Below, piece by piece: positions 1 to 10,574 of a stretch of 64,000 bases of DNA. Position numbers and translations under genes: made by a program. Within the stretch, counting starts at the first letter, position 1, and the number at the start of each line of letters is the position of its first letter. Origin of the DNA: Drosophila pseudoobscura (taxonomy: Eukaryota > Arthropoda > Insecta > Diptera > Drosophilidae); the NCBI RefSeq assembly GCF_009870125.1, contig NC_046679.1:6820001-6884000 (forward strand), written 5' to 3'. The notes under the pieces are model-generated. The model did no database searches, had not been told where the DNA came from, and worked only from the letters and a program-made list of their open reading frames with translations.

Positions 1-1
1 A

Positions 2-3000
2 ATGTCCGTGCTGCTAGTCCTGCTGGTGGCCACCACCCAGGCAGCCGTCGTGCGCAGCTTTCCCCCATTCGAGCAGCTGCAGAGCTTGGAGCATCCCAAT
101 CTCAGAGCTGTAGTTCCATTCGCCGACGAAGAAAACTATCGCCTGCCCAACGAAACGAACCCCCTTCACTACGACGTCTACCTGTCCACCGATGTCCACC
201 TGGGCGACACAGGCTTCAATGGCACGGTATCGATTACCCTCGAGGTTCTGGAGGCTACACAGAGCATCGTCGTCCATGCCCGCCAGCTGGAGAACTTCAC
301 CGCCACTATCCAGCAGCTCGAGGTCGAGACAGCCACCGAGCAGACTCTTACCTTTGCGTACGAGGCAGAACGGGAGTTCCTTACTCTGAGCCAGACGGGT
401 CTGAGCTTCCCGGCCGATACCAAGTGGCTGCTGAAGATCAGCTACCAGGGCAATCTGCGCACGGACAACGGCGGCTTCTACCTCTCCACATATACGGATG
501 AGGAGGGTAATACCAAGTACCTGGCCACCACCCAGTTCGAGAGCACCGACGCCCGTCACGCCTTCCCCTGCTACGATGAGCCAGCGAAGCGCGCCAATTT
601 CACCATCACCATCAAGCACGATCCTTCGTACAACGCCATCAGCAACATGCCCCAGAACGAGGCTGCCTCCAGGTTGGTATCCCTCTGGTGTGATTGGAAA
701 ATCTTGTAGCTAACCCTTACCGCACCGTAACCCATTCAGCTCTGGAGTAACTGCCTTCGATACGACCGTTAACATGCCCACCTATCTGGTGGCCTTCATT
801 GTCTCCGAATTCGTCTACTCGGAGGGAGAGTTGAACGGCTTGCCGCAGCGCGTCTTCTCCCGCAAGGGCACCGAGCACGAGCAGGAGTGGGCCCTGACCA
901 CCGGCATGCTGGTGGAGAAGCGTCTGTCCGACTATTTTGGAGTCAAGTTCGCCCTGCCAAAGCTGGACCAGGCCGGTATTCCCGATTTCGCTGCCGGCGC
1001 CATGGAGAACTGGGGCCTGGCCACCTACCGCGAAGAGTACATTCTGTACAACCCGGAGAACTCGACGATCAACACCCAGACGAACATTGCCACCATCGAA
1101 GCTCACGAGGATGCGCACATGTGGTTCGGTGATCTGGTCGCCATCGAATGGTGGTCCTATCTCTGGCTTAAGGAGGGATTCGCTACACTCTTTGAGCATC
1201 TGGCTGTGGATTTGGTAAGATCAACAGGTTCCCAATCAAGTTTTATGAGCTTTATAATTATACCAATCTATTGCAGGCCTATCCGGAATGGGACATTTTC
1301 CAGATCTTCCATGCCGGCTCCTACCAAAGCGCCCTGATCAACGACGCCACTCCCACTGCCCGTCCCATGTCCTACTTTGTGCAGAAGCCCTCGGAGATCG
1401 GCCTGCTCTATGACTCGGTATCGTACGCAAAGGCTGGCTCGGTACTGGACATGTGGCGCCATGCCCTGACCAACACCGTCTTCCAGCGCGGTCTGCACAA
1501 CTACTTGGTGGCCAAGTAAGACATCCTGGAGACAAGTTTTATTTAGTACGAATTAATCCATACTTTATCCTGTAGTCAATACTCGGCCGCCAATCCCAAC
1601 CAATTGTTTGATGCCATTGCCCTCGCTGCCTTCGAGGAGAACTACGAGGTGCCCGCTCGCGTCCCTGACATGATGGCCAGCTGGACGAACCAGGGTGGAG
1701 TGCCTCTCCTGACAGTGGAGCGCAACTACAGCGATGGCTCCTTCACCATCAAGCAGGAGGTGTACACCAACGACAAGAACTACACAAACGAAAAGCTGTG
1801 GTTCGTGCCCGTCAATTACGTGGATGCCTCGAACCCCGACTTCCGCAACACTGAGGCCACCCACTACCTACTTAACCAGAGCCAAATTAGCATCTCGGAT
1901 GCCAAGATCGCTGCCGATAATTGGCTGATCCTGAACAAGAAGTCCACTGGCTACTACCGCATCAACTACGACAGCCAGAACTGGCAGCTCATCATCGACG
2001 GACTGATCAATCGTCCCCACAAAATCGATCCCCGTAATCGGGCCCAGCTGATCAGCGATCTGTATCGCTTCGCCACCAGCGGCCGTGTGCCCCACGCCAC
2101 TCTCCTGACCCTGCTCACATACCTACCCAACGAGGATCAGTACGCTCCCTGGTCGGCGGTCAATACGGTGATCACTCTGTTCAACCGCTACCTCAGCGGC
2201 GATTCCGATTACGAGAACTTCCAGTTCTACGTGGCAGAGTTGGTCAACCAGCAGTTTGACAAGTTCGGGGTGAACGATCTGAACGGCGAGCAGCACTTGG
2301 TGAAGTTCACGCGCAACCTGCTCATCAACATCGCTTGTCTGGCTGGTGTCGAGAGCTGCCTGAAGGATACCCAGGCAAAGCTGCAGAGCCTGGTCGATGA
2401 TGGCACCACCGTCGAGCCCAACCTCCAGGCGCAGGTCTACTGCAATGGCCTCAAGCAGGCCGACGCGAAGATCTTCGACTTTGTCTTCGATAAGCTGATG
2501 GACTCCAACGACCAGGCCGAGCGTCGCCTGCTCATCTCGGCTATTGGGTGCTCACAGAACTCTACTCAGCTGGATAAGTTTGTATCGAGCAGCATTGACC
2601 AGACCAATGGCCTGCGCGTCCAGGAGCGCATCACTCTGCTGTTTCCGGCCTATTCCCGCGGAGAGGTTGGTCTGCTGGCATCGATTGACTTCCTGCTGGT
2701 GCACTGGGAGGAGTATGCCCTTTTGAACACAGGCTTCGGTGGCATTAATCCCCTATACTCTGACATCCTTGGCATATCCACCTATTGTGTGAACGAGAAA
2801 CAGAGGCTTAAGCTGCAGGAGCTGCTGGACCTGATCAAGGGCTCCAGCTTCGTTCCCGACACGCTGCAAGCAAGCGTCGATGCCAATATTGCTTCCAACT
2901 ACGAGTGGCTGAATGTTAACCGTGAGCCTCTGATGTCCTGGGTCTCCAACTTCCGCAACAGCAGCCCTGCCCTGAACATCTCCTTCCTGGCCCTGGTCCT

Positions 3001-3028
3001 GTGCCTTTTGGCCTCCAAACTGTTTTAG
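2..3028 (+). CDS. M1 family membrane aminopeptidase, copy 1 (aminopeptidase N-like)
   Basis: Zinc metallopeptidase that removes N-terminal residues from peptides, probably on the outer face of gut epithelium. Exons read 2-672, 740-1214, 1277-1515 and 1576-3028, giving about 945 aa, normal for the family. The first Met is followed by a signal peptide, but it lies one base from the window edge, so the true start may be further upstream. The exopeptidase motif GAMEN is at about residues 310-314. The zinc site HEDAH is at 346-350 with the third ligand Glu at 369, and the catalytic Tyr lies in the SYAKAGS stretch. The last 20 or so residues are hydrophobic, as expected for a GPI signal. Several NxS/T sites are present. 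It is the first of three tandem paralogues. It lacks the last intron found in the other two. Catalytic residues look intact; the exact D. melanogaster orthologue was not assigned. Confidence 0.93.
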
Positions 3029-3112
3029 TTTCTAGTCCCCTAAGTCCTAATTTATAAGTAGTTGAGCTCGTTCGTTGGTCAGCTGACAGGGCCACGGCGA
3101 GAACTATTCACC

Positions 3113-3118
3113 AATAAA
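3113..3118 (+). terminator. Poly(A) signal of aminopeptidase copy 1
   Basis: AATAAA 85 bases after the stop codon at 3026-3028, on the coding strand. This is the usual distance for a short Drosophila 3' UTR. Confidence 0.7.
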
Positions 3119-4677
3119 ACTCCATTACATAAGGCAATTGTTTCTGGCTAAATTTACAGCTACTAGTACGTTTTCGGGCACTTTATGACTGTGTATTGCC
3201 TGAAAGAAACCCGTCGGATAAGAATGGTGGGCTTATAAATTTGTGGTTTGCTGGCCCCGCTGTCCCCCTGACCCCCTATCCCCCTATCAGTGCGGGTAAG
3301 TCCCCTGGCAGGGAACACCGCACGAAATCCATCATTCATAAGAGCGTCATAAATAAATTTTCCGATCAACGTTCAACGCAAAAATAATCTCATCCATGGC
3401 AACCATTCGGTTAGGATTATATTTTTTGTTGCTGGAGAACGTCTCCAGCTCTCGTTGCTCTAAGGTTTTTTGATCTCAGTACAACTCCATTTAAAGTTTA
3501 CATTAAGTGTTACCAGGCTTGATTTACAATTTTATGTTTCTTAATTGGTCTTTATCACAACAGGCCGAAGCCGGCCTAAGTGTGACGGGCTCCGATCCTA
3601 ACCTAATAGGTCATTTACAAAACGAGACTATTAAATTTTATCTTATAGGCTGTTTCCACTTCCCGGAGAGGAAGTTTTACATAGGATAAGAATAGGGCCC
3701 TCGGAACGCAGGTGCCTCTATTCGAAGTATTCGAATAGTTTTGCACGTTTGAGCTAATAACAAACAATTACTACTTTAAACTAATTGTATGATTAGGTAA
3801 GACATTTTTGTAAACCTCTGAGGCCATAAAGACACTGCTGGATATATGGGAGGAGAAAGTCGACTGTTTACATCGTTTGAGGAAGAACTCCCACAAACTC
3901 TACAAATAAATTGCTGAAAATAAAAAATTAATATGAGAGAATTTTCCTGTTATTTCCTCGTCATCAAACATAAAAATTATACTCGTGACGCAACAACCTG
4001 CGTTTGCCACAATAAACGCCTACTCTGCGTCACCGTCGATAAGTATTGGTCTTGACATTATCATATCTGCGGCAATAGAATAACGTAATATGGCCAATGA
4101 CTGATTCAAAATGTTATCCTAAGGATATTACCCAGTTTAATCAGTTGTAGACGAACTCTTTAAGCGATAAGACCGTGAGTTCTCATACGGTTCTCAACAT
4201 TCCTTGTCGTAATGGTTCTATTATCAAATTTAAAGCCTTCTGTGGTAAGGAAGATGCATTCAAATAATAATTAAATTCATGCCGAGATCCGAATGATTAG
4301 TGTTTTGCGATTCAGGTGGAGAAAGAGACAAAATATTGTATCATTAATGTAATTATGCCATTTATGTCAGATAAGATTGGGTGGACAGTTCTTCGTAAAC
4401 CGCTGATGCTTGTGCAAACAGCAGTGCAGCTGAAACCAAACGTTATGCCATCATCTTATCTAGCGGAGTGATACTGCAGGTTAATATTTCAGGACTGTAT
4501 GGATTGGTAGCTGATTACGGAAGGAGTAAATCACCGCCATGGAGCCTTATCGGGGCGATGTCACTTCATGCCTATCGCCGACCAATATATACAGAGGGGA
4601 GCTCTATCTAGGCCCAAATAAAAATTTTAAGGCCTTAGATAAGCCGGTGATAAAGACAAAGTCGCCAAACGCCTCTC
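3119..4677. other. Intergenic region between aminopeptidase copies 1 and 2
   Basis: About 1.5 kb with no open frame that resembles a protein. It is A+T-rich with many stops on both strands. The last 350 bases carry several WGATAR-type sites, described separately. Nothing else is recognised. Confidence 0.6.
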
Positions 4678-4715
4678 TATATATACCAGAACCCATTCGA
4701 AGCGGCATTTAGTTG
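4371..4715 (+). promoter_or_regulatory. Promoter of aminopeptidase copy 2: TATA box with GATA-site cluster
   Basis: TATATATA at 4678-4685 is followed 33 bases later by an initiator-like TTAGTTG (A at 4711). Upstream are GATA-type sites: CTTATCT at 4455-4461, CTTATCG at 4546-4552, AGATAAG at 4637-4643 and TGATAA at 4648-4653, with another near 4371. GATA factors such as GATAe are known to drive Drosophila midgut digestive genes, so midgut expression is inferred. A 5' UTR intron probably spans 4789-4874 (GTGAGT...CAG). Confidence 0.55.
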
Positions 4716-4879
4716 TCGAATCGCGTGCAGAGTGGCGGTTGATTTATCGTCTACCCACACCCACGGCCTGCAATTTTAACCGATCAAAGTGAGTGCTCAG
4801 CAAGTGATTTAAGGCCTATTGTGCTCTCTGGCAATTTTTGGATACGTGATCACTCGAACCCTTTTGTCCCTCAGGCGAA

Positions 4880-7800
4880 ATGTCTGCCCTGCGCTTGGCC
4901 GTCCTTGTGGCAGCCTGCCTGTCCTTTGCCTCAGCCGGGACACGGCAACTTAAGCTGGACGTTCAGCCGCCAGCCACCTTGGCCACGGCGCTCGCTGATT
5001 ACCGGCTGTCGGAGCACATCAATCCTGTCAGCTACAACATCACTCTGCGACCCTATCTACTGGTAAAGGATACGAAGCGATTCACATTTGACGGCGAGGT
5101 TTGGATTGAGGTCATACCAAAGCAGGCCACGAGTGAAGTGCATCTCCACTCGAAAAATCTCACCTACTCGGTCTCCCAGTACTGGGCAAAACCGGCGGCA
5201 GGTGTTGCGAATCCCGCGCCCTCCAACTTCCAGGCTCTCAATGTAACCAATTCGGATACTGATATCGTCGTGCTGACAACGGCCGCTGCCCTTACGGCAA
5301 ATCAGTCCTATATCCTTCACTTTGTCTATACGGGTCTAATGCAGGATGATATGCATGGTTTCTATCGCAGCTCATATGTGGACGATAACAACGAGACCAA
5401 GTGCGTTCATATCTAATCTGTGTGGGTGTAGATTGGATCTAATGTGGTGGATTCTTCTTTCAGATGGCTGGGCTCCACTCAGTTCCAGACGAATCACGCC
5501 CGCCGCGCCTTCCCCAGCTTCGACGAGCCCCAGTTCAAGGCCACCTTCAATGTCACACTGAAGCGCCACTACACGTTCAACACTGTCAGTAACACCCGAC
5601 AGCTGGGATCCTACCCGAGCACAGAGAGGCAAGTTTTTTAGTCCTCGATCAGCAGACGGTTTGCTTACCTTTCCAATCGATTCCCAATCCCGCCCCTCCC
5701 TGCAGTGGCTACTATGAGGATGTGTACGAGACGACGCCAAAGATGTCTACCTATATTCTGGCCTTTATCATTTCCGAGTTCACAGCCCGCAAGGACGAAC
5801 AGTTCGGTGTGCTGGCCCGCCCCGAATACTATTCCCAGACCCAGTACAGCTACAATGTGGGTCGCAAGATCCTCGAAGAGATTGGCAAATACGTGGACCT
5901 GGACTACTACACCCTGGGCAACGACAAGATGGATATGGCTGCCATTCCCGATTTTTCAGCGGGAGCCATGGAGAACTGGGGTCTGCTCACCTACAGGGAG
6001 CGCAGTCTCCTGGTGGATGAGTCGGCCACCACTTTGGCCTCTCGCCAGTCCATTGCCGCTGTGGTCGCCCACGAGCAGGCGCACATGTGGTTCGGAGATT
6101 TGGTGACCTGCCAGTGGTGGAGCTACACCTGGTTGAACGAGGGCTTCGCCCGATACTTCCAGTACTTTGGCACCGCCTTCGTGGAGGATGAGTGGGAGCT
6201 GGAGAAGCAGTTCGTGGTTGACCAGATCCAGTCGGTGATGTCCATGGACTCGACCAATGCCACCAACCCATTGAGCGATGAAAATACCTACACCCCGTCC
6301 GATCTCAGCCGCATGTTCAACAGCATCTCCTACAACAAGGGAGCCACTTTCATTCGCATGATCGAGCACCTCATGGGCCCTGAAGATTTCCGAAAGTCGC
6401 TTCAGGAGTACCTAAAGCAATAGTAAGTACTTTGCAGGATCTCGCTCCAAAGTTTTTACTAAGGAAATTCTTTCGCCCCCAGCTCATACCAATCCGCAAT
6501 GCCAGAGTATTTGCTGAAGTTCTGGCAGCAGAACTGGAACGAGAGCAGACATAAGGCCAGTTCGGAGGAAATCTTCAATAGCTTCACTACCCAGGTGGGC
6601 TACCCCCTGGTCACCGCCAATATGGCCGCCGATGGCAAGAGTGTGTCCTTCAGCCAGAAGCGGTTCCTGCTGAAGGCGAACGACGGTGCCAATGCCAGCA
6701 TCCAGTACACCATCCCAATCACCTACTCGAACAACCTCAATAACAACTTTGTCAACACCACGCCCAAGTTTATCCTCAACCCCAGCAGAACGACAACGGT
6801 CCTTTTCAACGATTCCCTCACCTGGATTATTGCCAATGTCCAGCAGACGGGCTACTACCGCGTCAACTACACGGAGGCCAACTGGCGCGCCATTAGGACT
6901 GCTCTGTTTGCGACTAATTGGACTGGCATTCACGAGATCAACCGCGCCCAAGTGGTCGATGATCTCTTCAACTTGGCCCGGGCCAGCTACCTTCACTACG
7001 GCCTGGCCCTGGAGGTGCTGGAATACCTTGAAACGGAGGTCAACTATATACCCTGGACGTCGGCCTTCAACGGTTTCAACTATCTCGCTATTCGCCTGGG
7101 CAACGACACGGCCAGCTTTGGTGGCTACATTCAGGACCTGACCAGCAAGGCCTACCAGAAGCTCGGCTTCAACGAGACCTCTACCGACAGTGCGCTGGAC
7201 ATTTACCTACGCACTAAGGTCCTGTCCTGGGCCTGCCGTTACGGCAGCGCCGACTGCATCCGTCAAGCCAAGAGCTACTTCAATTCCCTGACCACCGTGC
7301 CCAAGAATATTCGCGCCACCGTCTACTGTGTGGGTCTGCGCGAAGGTGGATCCGCGGAGTTCGAGGCCCTGTACCAGAAGTTCAAGACGGAGACGGTTGC
7401 AACCGAGGAGACTCTGCTGCAGAATTCTTTCGGCTGCGTCAAGGGCGATGCACTGATCACACGCGTCTTCAACCTGGTGCTTTCAGACGAGATTCGTCTA
7501 CAGGACAAGTCCTCTGTTCTGGCCACGCTCTACACGGAGAACAACGAGAACGTCAGCCCAGTCTTTGCTCTGGTCACAAAGGAGTATGAGGCTCTGGCCA
7601 CAGCGTAAGAATCCCTAGCCGAGCATGCCTAAACTCTCATCACTAACTTTGCCATTTTTTCCTCCACAGAATGGGTGGATACTCGGCAGTGGCCACGGTC
7701 ATCTCAAACATTGCTAACCGCTTCACCGAGCAGAAGCAGTACGAAGATCTGCAGACCTTCAACAAGGACCACAGCTCCAAGTTCGGCAGCTCTGCCGCTA

Positions 7801-7964
7801 CTCTGACTGCAGCGGAGGTGACAGTCTGGGAGAACCTGGAGTGGTCCAAGGATAAGCTGCCCATCTTCCGCTCCTATCTGGCTGTGCGAGGCGGTAGCGC
7901 CATGGCCAGCGCCTTCAGCGCTTTCACCATCCTCATGGTGGCCCTGGCCACATTGTTGCGTTAG
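4880..7964 (+). CDS. M1 family membrane aminopeptidase, copy 2
   Basis: Exons 4880-5400, 5464-5628, 5706-6422, 6483-7604 and 7670-7964 give about 939 aa. The protein has an N-terminal signal peptide (MSALRLAVLVAACLSFASA), GAMEN at about residues 315-319, HEQAH at 351-355 and the third zinc ligand Glu at 374. The catalytic Tyr lies in SISYNKGA. The C-terminus is hydrophobic (GPI type). All expected catalytic residues are present, so it should be an active secreted or membrane-anchored aminopeptidase. The start follows a 5' UTR intron acceptor at 4873-4874. The intron after 5628 starts with GC (AG|GCAAGT): no GT alternative keeps the frame, and both paralogues have a phase-2 intron at the same codon. 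An extra intron after 5400 is unique to this copy. Confidence 0.95.
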
Positions 7965-8042
7965 TAAGCCCATGGCTAGACTTTAATGTCATCCACTTTA
8001 ATATGAACCCATAAAAGTATTTGTACACTTAGCACAACCACC

Positions 8043-8048
8043 AATAAA
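8043..8048 (+). terminator. Poly(A) signal of aminopeptidase copy 2
   Basis: AATAAA 79 bases after the stop codon at 7962-7964. Confidence 0.7.
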
Positions 8049-8291
8049 AAACACAATTTTCAGATAAGATGCGACAAGTTGTATATTCATATTTGAAATT
8101 AAGCCTTCTCCGAGCAGCTAACGACAAAATCGATTACACTCAAGAGTTTGCCATCTGATTAGCACCATTAGCGTTGTGCTTTAATTGAATGATTCAATTC
8201 TACGAACAATCTTAACGTTATACCCATATCAGCGAACTTTTATGTTGATTGTTATCGCTAAAGATTCGATCGTCATAAATTCGTATGGGCG

Positions 8292-9918
8292 CACAGTGGC
8301 GATCACGACGAAAAGAGGGGGCAAAAGTCCAACATTTTTTTTTAGGTCTTTGGATACGTTAAATGCACGCAACTAATAGAGAATTTTCCAGAGCTTTTAA
8401 AAATCAAACTCGGACTTTTAGTTTAGAAGATATGAGCACTCAAAGTGGAAAATTATTTCAGTATTTTTAACTTTTATTCAAATACTGCATCTTTCAGGTG
8501 GAAAAAAAAAGTAAACCATGTATCGTATAATTCTGTTCTTGGTATCCATTATTAGTTGCATTAATTCTTAGGAAAACTTTTTAAGAATATGGTCAGTTGT
8601 TTAAAAATCCTTGTTTTGCAAACCATCTAAAATTTAGGCTAGTTTTTAACTTTGATTGTTACCGACAGGTAAATTGATATAGAAGCCAAACGGCTCCAAA
8701 GCACAGAAAGGGCTTTTAGACTTAAGTAATAAATAGATCAAAGAACATATACCAAAAAAATCTCGGAAAAATGTAGGGATATATTTTTGTAAAGTCCAGT
8801 CAAAGTTGAAAAACTGTTCAAATCCATAAGCTTCAGATACACCCAATATTAGAATAATTTTCCAATTCGCGCTACCTCTATTATGTTGTTGGTTATGAAT
8901 GAATATGCATGCTAGTATTTCTACCTTTATTTACCTGTCTTTTTGACCAGGTTTTGCATGCAAGAATTAGATGTATGGAGTCAATTTTAAAACTTGCATG
9001 TACCAATCCGCGAGGGGGAGAATCCTTTGACAACAGCACGCCAGCCATGGAAATACAAAAGACTAGCAACAGAATTATTCAAGAAAAATTCGTTGACAAA
9101 CTATTACTAAAAGTGGACTGCCCTAAACAAGGATTTGGAAACAACTCATCTCGGACACTACTTGAGAAAAACGAAATTACTGCAGAAATTACTGGGGTGT
9201 ATCATGACATCAAAAGCTTAGGTGTCATTTTGAATATTTGGTGAATATGCCTCGAAGACTGCAGAGCTGTTACTGGAAAAATTTCCTGAAAAGAAGCTAA
9301 CTCCCACGCTTTATAAAATTCTGACACATGGTCAAATTTCAATTGAACATCGGAGCCTACCAATTGGAGAGATGTCAGAGGAAGCCCAGGAAACGAGAAA
9401 CAAAGATTGCAAAAAAAAACGTGGAAGACATCACCAATTAAGCATAACCAAGACCTTTTCAACAGGTTGGCAGCCTCTTCAGATCCATAGATATGTATGT
9501 GAGATCACAAATTAAATCGGTAAGCAGTTGTTCTTCAGAAATGATAAGTTCATTAGATATTCCTCCCACTAAACAGGAAGTAGAGGATTATTTTACACAA
9601 ATAAAAAAACCAACCATTTTTCAAAATAGAAAAAAAAAAGTTTTCTTGTTCTATATTAGGTTAAGTTGAAAATTAAAAATAATATTTTATAGTAAAAACC
9701 AGCATTAAAAGTACTTTATCGTTAAAAAAAAAAAAAACATTTATCGACAACAAAGTTCAACTTGAACTTATTATTGTGAAGCTTTTAGACATCATTTACT
9801 TTATCAGATTAATTTTTGAAAGATTTTTCTTTCAAATGCAGTTTGTTTCATGGAGATATCTTTATTTGTTCAAAAGTTTGTAATTTAACAAGCTGAAACG
9901 GCGGAGTTCCCCACTGTG
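8292..9918 (+). mobile_element. Degenerate Transib-family DNA transposon
   Basis: The left end reads CACAGTGG at 8292-8299 and the right end is its inverted copy (CACTGTG at 9912-9918). The flanking five bases are GGGCG on the left and CGGCG on the right, a near match to a Transib-type 5-bp CGNCG duplication. CACAGTG is also the heptamer of V(D)J recombination signals, as known for Transib ends. Inside is a broken coding relic with RAG1/Transib-like C-terminal motifs on the + strand. The element is about 1.6 kb, so much of a full-length Transib is missing. The family call rests on my own motif recognition and the terminal structure. Confidence 0.7.
8909..9600 (+). pseudogene. Transib transposase (RAG1-core-like) relic, frameshifted
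   Basis: An open stretch 8909-9241 includes LHARIRCMESILKLA and a helix-rich part ending in AEITGVYHDI. The reading then shifts: from 9240 another frame gives GEYASKTAELLLEKFPEKKL, LYKILTHG, LPIGEMSEEAQETRNK and more. A further shift gives DLFNRLAASSDP followed by a stop near 9480. These motifs align in order with the C-terminal catalytic part of Transib transposases and RAG1, where the SEE region carries the third acidic catalytic residue. At least two frameshifts and internal stops show it is dead. The N-terminal half is not recognisable. Confidence 0.7.
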
Positions 9919-10574
9919 CGGCGTTGTAAACCTTGTCAGTCCTTTTGATCGCCTGTTAAGTTCGTGGAACTGATAGTTTAGGTTCTTTTTGGTTTCTCCG
10001 CTTTGTAGTTGAATGAACAATGCTGCAGAACTCTTTTTTATTGCGATGATTCAATTCGTTATCTTTGGGGGGTTTCTTCAAACAAAAACTGTAACCAATG
10101 GGTCGTAAATTCATGTCAATTTTTTTTAACTATTTTCTTAGAACAAGATTACGTTCTACTTTATCTTTATCTTTATCTTCTTAGCAAAGATGGCATAAAA
10201 AAAAGCACGAATTTCGGCTGTATTTTAATGATATCATTCATTGATTTCTTTTATCGTTCGATGTCATAAGTTCATATCTATATCGTTAAACGTATTGCCG
10301 ACTTGAAGTTAATTGATTTATATTATTGCTATCAATCAATTAAAACGAGATATTCACGAACGCGAAAGAAGAGCTGGGAGTATCTGATCGCTGTTCATGA
10401 AACACACAAAAAATAAATAGAGGTGTGGCTGGCTGCATGCCTAATCGGATCAATGTCGTAGAGTCCATAATCTAATCACCAGTGAACGACACCTGTGTTC
10501 GGGGGACTTTTATTTGAGTTTTCGACGTTCGGTGCGAGTTCTGTTCATTCCTCAGTACCAAAGCTTCTGTCGTC
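9919..10574. other. Intergenic region and upstream region of aminopeptidase copy 3
   Basis: A+T-rich, no credible gene. An initiator-like CTCAGTA lies about 20 bases before the start codon at 10575, but no clear TATA box is seen at the right distance, so the transcription start is uncertain. Confidence 0.4.

Noticed and set aside
14..619. Minus-strand open frame of 201 codons opposite aminopeptidase copy 1
   Set aside because: It is antisense to a clear coding exon and arises from codon bias of the real gene; no domain is seen.
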